DNA of 64,000 nucleotides, taken from the NCBI GenBank assembly GCA_029238125.1, contig JAQWGQ010000021.1:1-64000 (forward strand), in the 5' to 3' direction. How positions within the stretch are numbered: the first letter of the stretch is position 1; each line of letters begins with the position of its first letter. The position numbers and the translations under genes are program-made. The notes under the pieces are model-generated. The model was given only the letters and a program-made list of their open reading frames with translations. It made no database searches and was not told the DNA's origin. Positions 43,973-51,873 of this stretch are shown in pieces. This stretch comes from Flavobacteriaceae bacterium (GTDB taxonomy: Bacteria; Bacteroidota; Bacteroidia; Flavobacteriales; Flavobacteriaceae).

Positions 43973-46321
43973 ATGGACAACCTCTCCTTAAAAAACAGAG
44001 TCCCGTTAGGTCAAAAAATTGCATTTGGCATCGGCATGTTTGCCAATCAAATGTTTCCCGCTATTCTTGGGATATTTATGGTTGTCTTAGTTCAAGATTT
44101 GGGTTTTCCAGGGTGGATGTGGTCTCTTATCTATTTTTTTCCTAGAATATTTGACTCTATTACCGACCCTGTAATGGGTTTTATATCTGATAATACAAAA
44201 TCGAAATGGGGGCGTCGTAAACAGTATGTTTTGATAGGCGGTATTATTATGGGAGTTGCCTACATTTTTATGTGGCAGCTATTTAAGGAGAATACATTAC
44301 AATTTAATTTTTGGTATTTCTTTATATGGTCCATTGTTTTTTATTTAGGACTTACTTTTTTTAGTGTCCCCTATGTAGCTATGGGGTATGAAATGAGCGA
44401 TGATTTTCACGAACGTACAAATATCATGGCTATTGCGCAATGGATTGGACAATGGGCATGGGTGATTGCACCGTGGTTTTGGGTCATAATGTATGACCCC
44501 GAGTGGTTTCCTTCAGCAGATGTAGCAGCAAGAGAACTCGCAATATGGGTAGCAATCCCTTGTGCAATTTGTGCTATTGTTCCAGCAATATTCATAAAGA
44601 GCAAATCTACCCTTAATGAAGATTATGAGCCATTGAGTATTGCTAATATTGGCGCTAGTTTTGGAAAAATTTATGACAGCTTTATAGAAGCATTTAAAAT
44701 TAAAGAATTTAGAAAATTATGCGGTGCTACATTTTTGGTATACAACGCCTTTATGGCGGTATCATCCCTAACATTCTTTGTAATTGTATATAAACTTTTT
44801 AACGGCGATACCGAAGCTACGGGGATTTGGGTGTCACTGTTTGGATGCCTTGGTGCTTTGGGAACTACTTTTGTCGTAATCCCTGTTGTAGCGTGGTTAT
44901 CCAAAAAAACGGGAAAGAAAAAAGCATTTATGGTTTCCCAAGGCATCTCAATTCTTGGGTATGTGATGCTGTACTTTTTATTTATACCTGGAAAGCCTTG
45001 GATGTACATTATCGCTCTTCCATTTTTTTCATTTGGCATTGGAAGCTTATTTACCATTATGATGTCTATGACTGCAGATGTAATCGACGTTGATGAGCTA
45101 AACTCAGGTAAAAGAAGAGAAGGTGTTTTTGGAGCGATTTATTGGTGGATGGTTAAAGTAGGTTTTGCCATAGCAGGGGCTCTGAGCGGTGTGATTATTG
45201 CTGCGGTGGGCTTTAACCCAGACTTAACCACGGTAGAGCAACAATCGGCAGTAGATGGGCTGCATGCTTTCTTTTGTTTTTTTCCAACACTTGGAACATT
45301 GGGTGCGATGTGGATTATGCGTAACTATCGTATAGATGAGACTCGCGCCAATGAAATAAGAGCACTATTAAAATCTCGGAAAGGAGAATCTTTAAGCCTT
45401 ACTTATGAAAAAATGCAAGGCAAATTATCTTCACTAACTGACAAAAGATTTACAAAAAGACTACACTCAGATGTGGATTTTTCTACTTGTTCTGAATCAA
45501 AACAAAAAACATTATTTGACAATATATTGCATAAGGGTCTACATGGTATTTGTTTTAGCCCGTATCGCGAAAACCAAGATATACATGACATCTTAGCTGA
45601 AAGCCAAATTGAAGAACGTATGGAAATAGTTGCTCCTTACACAAAGTGGGTGCGTTCGTTTTCATGTGCTGGAGGGAATGAACATATTCCCAAAGTTGCT
45701 AGAGCTAAAGGCTTAAAAACCATGGTAGGCGCTTGGATTGGTAACGATAAAAAAGAAAATGACAAGGAAATAAAATCGCTTATTCGTCTTGCCAAAAAAG
45801 GATTGGTAGATATTGCCGTAGTGGGCAACGAAACCTTAATGCGTAATGAAGTAAGTGAAGAAAACATTCTTGATTATTTAGCCGAGGTTAAAAAAGCCCT
45901 TCCAGGAGTTAAAGTAGGTTACGTTGATGCATACTATCAATTTATTCAACGCCCAAAACTAGTGGAAGCATGTGATGTTATTCTAATTAATTGCTATCCC
46001 TTCTGGGAAGGTTGTAAAATAGAATTTGCATCGTCAAGTTTACGTGAAATGTATCAAGCGACAAAAAATATTTCCAACGGAAAGCCTGTCATGATAACAG
46101 AAACAGGGTGGCCAAATCAAGGGGAGAGTGTTGGTAAATCACAACCGTCAGCACAAAATGCGATGGACTATTTTGTCAATGCTCATTTATGGGCGGCACT
46201 AGAGAAAGTGCCTATGTTCTACTTTTCCTCGTTTGATGAGTCTTGGAAAGTACACCATGAAGGAGATGTAGGTTCGGGATGGGGAATTTGGGATAAAAAC
46301 GAAAACCGTAAATACAAATAA
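43973..46321 (+). CDS. GPH-type MFS sugar carrier fused to a C-terminal GH17 domain
   Basis: This 782-residue protein is one continuous frame. Residues 1-455 form a 12-helix glycoside-pentoside-hexuronide (MelB/LacS-like) carrier with FPRIFDSITDPVMGFISDNTKSKWGRRKQYVLIGG and GKRREGVFGAIYWWMVKVG. After a basic linker (about 455-490) a full GH17 domain follows (about 490-782) with acid/base E620 in VVGNETLM and nucleophile E710 in ITETGWP and FYFSSFDESWK. GPH carriers have cytoplasmic termini, so the glycosidase would face the cytosol and act on sugar as it enters. The GH17 part is about half identical to the separate GH17 that follows 2 bp later. I know of no characterised enzyme with this architecture. 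Confidence 0.88.
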   Translation: MDNLSLKNRVPLGQKIAFGIGMFANQMFPAILGIFMVVLVQDLGFPGWMWSLIYFFPRIFDSITDPVMGFISDNTKSKWGRRKQYVLIGGIIMGVAYIFMWQLFKENTLQFNFWYFFIWSIVFYLGLTFFSVPYVAMGYEMSDDFHERTNIMAIAQWIGQWAWVIAPWFWVIMYDPEWFPSADVAARELAIWVAIPCAICAIVPAIFIKSKSTLNEDYEPLSIANIGASFGKIYDSFIEAFKIKEFRKLCGATFLVYNAFMAVSSLTFFVIVYKLFNGDTEATGIWVSLFGCLGALGTTFVVIPVVAWLSKKTGKKKAFMVSQGISILGYVMLYFLFIPGKPWMYIIALPFFSFGIGSLFTIMMSMTADVIDVDELNSGKRREGVFGAIYWWMVKVGFAIAGALSGVIIAAVGFNPDLTTVEQQSAVDGLHAFFCFFPTLGTLGAMWIMRNYRIDETRANEIRALLKSRKGESLSLTYEKMQGKLSSLTDKRFTKRLHSDVDFSTCSESKQKTLFDNILHKGLHGICFSPYRENQDIHDILAESQIEERMEIVAPYTKWVRSFSCAGGNEHIPKVARAKGLKTMVGAWIGNDKKENDKEIKSLIRLAKKGLVDIAVVGNETLMRNEVSEENILDYLAEVKKALPGVKVGYVDAYYQFIQRPKLVEACDVILINCYPFWEGCKIEFASSSLREMYQATKNISNGKPVMITETGWPNQGESVGKSQPSAQNAMDYFVNAHLWAALEKVPMFYFSSFDESWKVHHEGDVGSGWGIWDKNENRKYK

Positions 46322-46323
46322 TA

Positions 46324-47241
46324 ATGTCATACAGAGAAGGAGTTGACTTTAAGCTCGAAGAACTCGAACATCAATCTTATGAGGGACTTGTCTTGCCTGA
46401 GCACACAACAGATGATTTAAACATCATTTGGAGAAACACATTAAAATCAGGAATGCATGGGATTTGTTTTAGTCTTTATGAAGACGGCCAAGAGCCAGGA
46501 GATACGATAACAGCAACGCAAGTAGAGCGTCGTGTAAAGATTTTGAAACCGTTTACGAAGTGGATACGTTCTTTTTCTTGTCTTGAAGGAAACGAACACA
46601 TCCCTCGTATTGCTAAAAAACACGGACTCAAAACAATGGTAGGTGCTTGGCTTGGAGATGACGATAAGAAAAACAAACAAGAAATAAAAGCTCTAATTGA
46701 ACTTGCTAACGAGGGCAATGTAGATATTGCGGCTGTAGGTAACGAGGTACTTTACAGAAATGACTTAAGTCTTGAAGAACTAATCGGTTACATGAAAGAG
46801 GTTAGAGCTGCAATTCCAGCACATATTCCTATTGGTTATGTAGATGCTTATTATGAATTTTCTTCTCACCCAGAATTAGTAGAACATTCCGACGTTATTT
46901 TGTCTAACTGCTATCCCTTTTGGGAAGGCTGTCCTGAAGAATATGCATTGCCCCATATGCAAAGTATGTATGGTCAGGCTATGGATGCAGCCAAAGGAAA
47001 AAAAGTAATCATTACGGAAACGGGATGGCCAAGCAAAGGAGAAAACCTGAATGGAGCGGTACCTTCAGAAGTTCATGCCATGAAATATTTTATTAACACC
47101 CAGGCTTGGGCAAAGGATTCAAATCTAGAAGTGTTCTACTTTTCTTCTTTTGATGAATCTTGGAAAGTGGGCCCTGAAGGAGATGTAGGAGCTTATTGGG
47201 GCTTGTGGGATAAAGATGAAAACATTAAGTTTAATATTTAA
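46324..47241 (+). CDS. GH17 enzyme without signal peptide
   Basis: This 305-residue protein is a bare GH17 TIM barrel with no export signal: acid/base E141 in AVGNEVLY, nucleophile E232 in ITETGWPSKG and FYFSSFDESWK. It begins 2 bp after the stop of the MFS-GH17 fusion and is the close paralogue of that fused domain (GYVDAYYEF and CYPFWEGC in both). It is expected to act in the cytosol on imported beta-1,3-gluco-oligosaccharides, or to transfer glucosyl units between them before GH149 phosphorolysis. The tandem arrangement suggests that duplication of this gene gave rise to the fusion, or the reverse. Confidence 0.88.
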   Translation: MSYREGVDFKLEELEHQSYEGLVLPEHTTDDLNIIWRNTLKSGMHGICFSLYEDGQEPGDTITATQVERRVKILKPFTKWIRSFSCLEGNEHIPRIAKKHGLKTMVGAWLGDDDKKNKQEIKALIELANEGNVDIAAVGNEVLYRNDLSLEELIGYMKEVRAAIPAHIPIGYVDAYYEFSSHPELVEHSDVILSNCYPFWEGCPEEYALPHMQSMYGQAMDAAKGKKVIITETGWPSKGENLNGAVPSEVHAMKYFINTQAWAKDSNLEVFYFSSFDESWKVGPEGDVGAYWGLWDKDENIKFNI

Positions 47242-47255
47242 TATTTATTGATCCA

Positions 47256-48191
47256 ATGGATTATACCACATTGCTTTCCATTCCGAAAGGGGCTGCGGTT
47301 TGTTACTCAGGATTTCGTGAGGGGCAACGACCTGGGGATGTCTATCCGAACTATGAGCAAGTCAAGGAAGATTTGTTAATTGTACAGCGTCATTGGCGCT
47401 ATATTCGTTTGTATAGTTGTGATCAACACGCCCATACCGTACTCGAAGTGATTCGCAAAGAACAGCTCCCGATTCAAGTCATGCTGGGTGCCTATCTCGA
47501 TGGAGAACAGTCCAATCCCAATTGTCCATGGGGAGGCGAATATAGCGATGCGGAAATCGATTCCCACAAGAAAAATAACAAAGCCGAAATCGAAACCTTG
47601 ATTGCATGGGCAAACGCCTATGGAGATATCATTATCGCCTTAGCAGTTGGCAACGAATCCTGTGTTGACTGGTCAGGAAATATGGTTCCTGTCGATCAGA
47701 TGATTGCTTATGTAAGACAAGTAAAGGCATCAACCAATCAAGCGGTTACCTTTTGTGAAAATTATGTCCCTTGGCTTGATAAACTTGCGCCCCTTGTTGA
47801 AGAACTAGATTTTATCTCCATACACACATACCCCTTGTGGGAACACAAATCCATTGAGGAGGCCATAGCGCATACTAAGGAAAATTATTATCAAGTTTCT
47901 CAAAAATATCCAGATAAAGTTGTTGTTATCACAGAAGCGGGTTGGGCAACAGACGCCAATGGGCGTGGTTTTCCTAAAGCCCATGCAAATGTATTTTTTC
48001 AAAAAATGTACTACGATTCCTTGTGCCAATGGACAGCAAACAAGAACATCCTCACCTTTGTTTTTGAAGCTTTTGACGAACCCTGGAAAGGGTCTCCAGA
48101 TCCGTTTGAACCCGAAAAACACTGGGGTCTGTTTTATGAAAACCGGAATCCAAAAATGGCAATTGCTAATCCACCTGGTTATAAGCGGTAA
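47256..48191 (+). CDS. GH17 enzyme without signal peptide, second type
   Basis: This 311-residue GH17 protein begins MDYTTLLSIPKGAAVCYSG and has no signal peptide. Acid/base is E134 in AVGNES, nucleophile E227 in VITEAGW, and the C-terminus has FVFEAFDEPWKGS and EKHWGLF. It is closer in sequence to the GH17 lipoprotein at 41212 than to the two GH17 domains just upstream, so the operon holds two GH17 types each in two settings. It is the last gene of the operon. Cytosolic beta-1,3-oligosaccharide hydrolysis or transglycosylation is the likely role. Confidence 0.87.
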   Translation: MDYTTLLSIPKGAAVCYSGFREGQRPGDVYPNYEQVKEDLLIVQRHWRYIRLYSCDQHAHTVLEVIRKEQLPIQVMLGAYLDGEQSNPNCPWGGEYSDAEIDSHKKNNKAEIETLIAWANAYGDIIIALAVGNESCVDWSGNMVPVDQMIAYVRQVKASTNQAVTFCENYVPWLDKLAPLVEELDFISIHTYPLWEHKSIEEAIAHTKENYYQVSQKYPDKVVVITEAGWATDANGRGFPKAHANVFFQKMYYDSLCQWTANKNILTFVFEAFDEPWKGSPDPFEPEKHWGLFYENRNPKMAIANPPGYKR

Positions 48192-48215
48192 GGGTCGCTT
48201 ACTCTAAACATACTG

Positions 48216-48223
48216 TATATTTG
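48216..48223 (+). promoter_or_regulatory. -7 promoter box of the small lipoprotein gene, probable leaderless transcript
   Basis: TATATTTG matches TAnnTTTG and ends 4 nt before the ATG at 48228. This separates the lipoprotein gene from the glucan operon upstream. Confidence 0.6.
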
Positions 48224-48227
48224 CTTC

Positions 48228-48743
48228 ATGAAAAGAACCTTTTTGTTGTTTTTTGCACTCATCACTTCATGTTCCCAATCTGGACAAAAAACGACGAATG
48301 CTGAATCAATCGTTATCGAAAACAGAAATTTTTTTGACAACAAACCGCAGCTCACCCCAATTCCCCTTGGGGAAGAACAACCCTTTACTTCCCTGTTTGC
48401 CCAACTTGAAGAGTTGCCAAATGTCGACACCAATACCCTTCAGCAGCAGCTCGAATCGATTGGAGATGAAGCAGATCGAATTTCAGAGAAAAACTTCCCA
48501 GATCAACTTCGCATTCCGCAACTCGTGAGTCGGTATAAGGTTTTTCGAACCCGAGTTGGGATTGTTCGTTTTGCCAACCCCTCACAGTACGTAGATTCCT
48601 CTTTTGTCAAGGGAATGGATGATGTGATCATTGCTTGGAATGTATTTGCCGATCACTACAATCGAATCGCTAAAGAGCTTGATCAAGACCAAGTTTCGGC
48701 TCAAAAAAAGCGTATCCCAATGATTCAAGCTGTGGATCAGTAA
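48228..48743 (+). CDS. Small lipoprotein of unknown function
   Basis: This 171-residue protein has a lipoprotein signal (FALITSCSQ), then a hydrophilic, helix-rich region with LFAQLEELPNVDTNTLQQQLESIGDEADRISEKNFP. I do not recognise a family. It has its own -7 box and ends 74 bp inside the 3' end of the convergent epimerase-like gene, so the two 3' regions overlap antisense. Both frames look real: this one has a proper signal and the other a complete family sequence. Confidence 0.7.
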   Translation: MKRTFLLFFALITSCSQSGQKTTNAESIVIENRNFFDNKPQLTPIPLGEEQPFTSLFAQLEELPNVDTNTLQQQLESIGDEADRISEKNFPDQLRIPQLVSRYKVFRTRVGIVRFANPSQYVDSSFVKGMDDVIIAWNVFADHYNRIAKELDQDQVSAQKKRIPMIQAVDQ

Positions 48744-49491
48744 CAATCTTATTGGTATTTCCTGACTCTTCAGCAAATTTTGGTAAAGGGAGTTGCATCT
48801 CTTTCGCAGCTTGCTCGTAGAAATCCTGTTTTGTAGGATGCCATGGCGCAACACCATTATAGATACTCTGCCAAGGAGATTGATCAGCCAAATAGCGAAG
48901 TAAGCCGATAGCATCTGCTTTGTGAATCAAGTTGATCGGAGCTTGGGGGTTATCAACTACTGGTAATTTGGCGAGTTGTTTCACGGGATGTCGGTCGCCA
49001 CCCAAAAGGCCACCCAAACGAACGATTTGTGTAGAAAAACCGTCTTGAGACAGTAAAATATTCTCAACTTCAAAAAGCTGCCGCCCACTTTCAGTTTTTG
49101 GTTGCGGGACTATGCTTGGTGTAACAAGTCCTTGCTCTGGACCATAAACACCTGTACTGCTGGTAAACACGACCTCTTTGACTTTGCTTTTATGGACATG
49201 TGGAAGGAGTTGCTGAATCACCGCTACAAAATTTCGTTTTGGGTTTTGTCGAAGCCCAGGCGGAAAGGTTAAAAACAAACGGCTGACCCCATAAAGAAAC
49301 TCGGATAAATTGCCTGAAACATGGTTTTCCCTGATTTGGACATCAAATCCATGAATCCCCTGCTCTTGAAGAGAATCCGCATCTTTTTTCGATTGCCGAC
49401 TGCCATGTACAATGAATCCACTCTCCACATAGGATTGGGCAAGTCCAAGGCCTAGCCAACCACAACCAAGCACCCCAATTCGCTCTTTCAT
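48670..49491 (-). CDS. NAD-dependent epimerase/dehydratase-like protein (YeeZ-type)
   Basis: This 273-residue Rossmann-fold protein has an N-terminal dinucleotide motif RIGVLGCGWLGLGLAQSYVESG, then VFTSSTGVYGP and RLGGLLGGDRHPV, as in the YeeZ-like extended short-chain dehydrogenase group. Substrate is unknown. I start at the ATG at 49491, which lies 4 nt from a -7 box; the longer open frame to 49575 would start upstream of the promoter. It is convergent with the small lipoprotein gene (74-bp overlap) and divergent from the CBS gene. Confidence 0.85.
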   Translation of the reverse strand: MKERIGVLGCGWLGLGLAQSYVESGFIVHGSRQSKKDADSLQEQGIHGFDVQIRENHVSGNLSEFLYGVSRLFLTFPPGLRQNPKRNFVAVIQQLLPHVHKSKVKEVVFTSSTGVYGPEQGLVTPSIVPQPKTESGRQLFEVENILLSQDGFSTQIVRLGGLLGGDRHPVKQLAKLPVVDNPQAPINLIHKADAIGLLRYLADQSPWQSIYNGVAPWHPTKQDFYEQAAKEMQLPLPKFAEESGNTNKIVTDPQLESLGYAFFEPKLGLDQAL

Positions 49492-49495
49492 ATTG

Positions 49496-49503
49496 CAAAA
49501 ATA
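49496..49503 (-). promoter_or_regulatory. -7 promoter box of the epimerase-like gene, probable leaderless transcript
   Basis: The minus strand reads TATTTTTG, ending 4 nt before the ATG at 49491. No -33 match was found. Confidence 0.6.
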
Positions 49504-49576
49504 GACTCTTTTCACCCTGTTCTTCCACCCATTTGCTAAAAAAAATGTACATTGTTGAGTATAAAAACACAACAAT

Positions 49577-50041
49577 ATGGCAATTAAAAGTTTTCAAGGC
49601 GTTCGTGCAAAGGCAAAACCAGCTCCCAATCCTCCTTTGCTTGTTTCGGACTATATGACCCGGGAGCTGATCATATTTTCCCCAGACCAATCGATTTTAG
49701 AAGTGATGGAGTTGTTTATTCGTCATCGCATATCTGGCGGACCGGTCGTTGATGATAAAGGAATACTCGTTGGGATTGTTTCGGAGGCAGACTTTATGAA
49801 GCAGATCTCGGAAAGTCGTTATTTTAATATGCCAATTTTAGAAAAGCAAGTGTCAAACTTTATGTCGTCTCCTGTCAATACGATTGAGCATGATCGTACG
49901 ATTTTTGATGCAGCTTTGTATTTTCACACCAATAGCCGTCGTCGCTTACCGGTGCTCAACAATGGACGTTTGGTCGGTCAGATCAGCCGTCGCGATATTG
50001 TTGTAGCGGCCTTACAGTTGCGCAGTCAGCGTTGGCGTTAG
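49577..50041 (+). CDS. CBS domain pair protein
   Basis: This 154-residue protein is mostly two CBS motifs (about 22-82 and 90-150): VSDYMTRELIIFSPDQSILEV with GPVVDDKGILVGIVSEADF, then FMSSPVNTIEHDRTIFDAA with RRLPVLNNGRLVGQISRRDI. CBS pairs bind adenosyl nucleotides and regulate partners, but no partner domain is present here. A short positively charged N-terminal tail precedes them. Its stop TAG overlaps the stop of the convergent zinc-ribbon gene (TTAG at 50038-50041). Confidence 0.9.
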   Translation: MAIKSFQGVRAKAKPAPNPPLLVSDYMTRELIIFSPDQSILEVMELFIRHRISGGPVVDDKGILVGIVSEADFMKQISESRYFNMPILEKQVSNFMSSPVNTIEHDRTIFDAALYFHTNSRRRLPVLNNGRLVGQISRRDIVVAALQLRSQRWR

Positions 50042-50397
50042 CCCCAGTCCTGCCGCTTTACCAATACATACCAGTCATTATCGAGAGGTAAATAACCCTG
50101 ATCATACACAAAATAATAAGTCTTTCCAGCTTTTGTGTGATAGATACTTGTGATATAAGAAAATGAAAAAGCTGCGTCGATTAGTTTTTTATGAGTGACT
50201 TTGGTCTTATCCCCTTTATTCAACTTTTTAAGTATGCGGTAATTATGAAGTAGCCGCCGGTTGACTTTGTAAATATTGCGCTTATGCTCACGTTGATCAC
50301 GGTTGTTATAAACGTTTCTACACTGGTCTCCACAAAATCGTTTGTCGCTACGACCAGAAATGGGCTGTTTGCATTCGAGGCAATGACGTTCTCTCAT
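50038..50397 (-). CDS. Small N-terminal zinc-ribbon protein of unknown function
   Basis: This 119-residue protein begins with a treble-clef-like zinc site, HCLECKQPISGRSDKRFCGDQC, with four cysteines in a CxxC...CxxxC pattern (residues about 6-26). A basic region follows (RDQREHKRNIYKVNRRLLHNY) and then a beta-rich C-terminal part (YYFVYDQGYLPLDNDWYVLV). Similar uncharacterised proteins are common in flavobacteria. Nucleic-acid binding is plausible from the charge and zinc site only. The 240-bp gap upstream (50398-50637) shows no feature I can support beyond AT-rich promoter-like DNA. Confidence 0.75.
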   Translation of the reverse strand: MRERHCLECKQPISGRSDKRFCGDQCRNVYNNRDQREHKRNIYKVNRRLLHNYRILKKLNKGDKTKVTHKKLIDAAFSFSYITSIYHTKAGKTYYFVYDQGYLPLDNDWYVLVKRQDWG

Positions 50398-50637
50398 GGT
50401 TGAAGTGATTTGGATAACACAAATCTATAAAATTCATTTTGTTATCCAATTTAAAAGGTTGAATCTTAATGCCGTAGGAAAGATTATTTTCAATTCCCAA
50501 AAAATCACTTCCCCCTTCGAAGAAAGTCATTTCTAACCGTTTATAAACGACTATATCCGTAAATAAGTGGATAACATACGACTCTTTGGTTTTGTCCCAT
50601 GCAACTTTGCTCCATTGTTTAACGTAAATCTACTATT

Positions 50638-50964
50638 ATGAACAAAATTCAAAATCGTGTAAAATTGATCGGGCACTTAGGCGCCGATCCAGAAATCAAA
50701 ACCTTAGAAAGCGGCCGTAAGGTGGCGATCTTTCGAGTTGCTACCAACTCGTCCTACACCAATGATAAGAACGAGCGGGTAGAAGACACCCAATGGCACC
50801 CCGTCGTGGCGTGGGGCAAGCTTGCGGAAATCAGCGAAAAACACCTGACCAAAGGTAAAAAAGTTGCTATCGAAGGCAAGTTAGTACACCGTACCTACGA
50901 AACCAAAGACGGTGATAAACGCTATATCACAGAAGTGAGTTGTGACGAGCTGATGATGCTCTAA
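50638..50964 (+). CDS. ssb: Short single-stranded DNA-binding protein
   Basis: This 108-residue protein is one OB fold with the SSB signatures NRVKLIGHLGADPE, FRVATNSSYTND, TQWHPVVAWGKLAE and KGKKVAIEGKLVHRTYETKDGDKRY. It ends soon after the fold (CDELMML) and lacks the Gly/Gln-rich linker and acidic DDDIPF-type tip that recruit repair proteins, so it resembles the short SSB paralogues rather than the main replicative SSB. It ends 2 bp before the stop of the convergent HDAC-family gene. Confidence 0.9.
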   Translation: MNKIQNRVKLIGHLGADPEIKTLESGRKVAIFRVATNSSYTNDKNERVEDTQWHPVVAWGKLAEISEKHLTKGKKVAIEGKLVHRTYETKDGDKRYITEVSCDELMML

Positions 50965-50966
50965 AC

Positions 50967-51869
50967 CTAAAAGTAGATGTCCCGCGCCAATCGAAACGTA
51001 TTGGCGTGGGCCTCTACTAAAATGGAGAGTTCAGGGACATACCCACCACCCATACTGCACTGCACAGGCAAGGCGTGCTGCCGACACCACTGCAAGACCA
51101 TTTCATCGCGCTGTTTACAGCCCGCCACCGACAAACCCAATCTTCCCAATTTGTCCTGCGCAATCACATCCACTCCACATAAATAAAACACAAAATCTGG
51201 CTGTACTTTTTGATGCAAATCGTCCAGTGCATCTGCCAATACCTTTAAATAGGTCGCATCATCGGTTTGGTCGGCTAACCCAATGTCCCAATCGCTCGTT
51301 TCCTTACGGAAAGGATAGTTTTTTTCGCCATGCATAGAAAACGTAAATACATCCTTGTGATTTGAAAAAATAGCTGCCGTTCCATTGCCCTGGTGCACAT
51401 CCAAATCGAGAATCAACACCTTTTTTGCCCTGCCATTGTCGAGTAGCCATTGCGCTGCAATGGCCTGATCGTTGAGCATACAAAAGGCTTCTGATCGATC
51501 GGCATAGGCATGGTGTGTTCCCCCAGCTATGTTCATCGCAATCCCATGCGTCAAAGCATGTTCAGCACCGTCAATGGTTCCTTGGGCAATGACATGTTCA
51601 CGGTATACCAGTGCCTTAGAAAGCGGAAACCCCAAACCCCTGACCTCTGCCTTGGAGAGGGTGAGCGCACACAATTGCTCGTAATATTCAGGATCGTGAA
51701 CCCGCAGTACCGTGTTTTTATCAATGGGTTTTGGACTGAAAAATTGTTCGGGAGTACAAGTCCCTTCGTGTAGGAGTTGCTTAGGCAACAACTCGTATTT
51801 GATCATGGGGAAGCGATGCCTATCGGGCAGTGGATGCGCATAGCATGCATCAAAAGCAATGTAAAGCAT
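50967..51869 (-). CDS. Histone-deacetylase superfamily (acetoin utilisation type) hydrolase
   Basis: This 300-residue zinc amidohydrolase has NIAGGTHHAYADRSEAFCMLNDQA, DLDVHQGNGTAAIF (zinc ligands Asp and His), FSMHGEKNYPF and YLCGVDVIAQDKLGRL, all HDAC-superfamily signatures. Bacterial members remove acyl groups from acetyl-CoA synthetase, polyamines or other small molecules; the substrate here is unknown. It starts 4 bp after the metG stop on the same strand and is probably co-transcribed with metG. Confidence 0.9.
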   Translation of the reverse strand: MLYIAFDACYAHPLPDRHRFPMIKYELLPKQLLHEGTCTPEQFFSPKPIDKNTVLRVHDPEYYEQLCALTLSKAEVRGLGFPLSKALVYREHVIAQGTIDGAEHALTHGIAMNIAGGTHHAYADRSEAFCMLNDQAIAAQWLLDNGRAKKVLILDLDVHQGNGTAAIFSNHKDVFTFSMHGEKNYPFRKETSDWDIGLADQTDDATYLKVLADALDDLHQKVQPDFVFYLCGVDVIAQDKLGRLGLSVAGCKQRDEMVLQWCRQHALPVQCSMGGGYVPELSILVEAHANTFRLARDIYF

Positions 51870-51873
51870 GGGG

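Noticed and set aside
49532-49554. Possible promoter of the CBS gene
   Set aside because: TTTG and a TACATTG-like box are only 12 bp apart and the box is imperfect.
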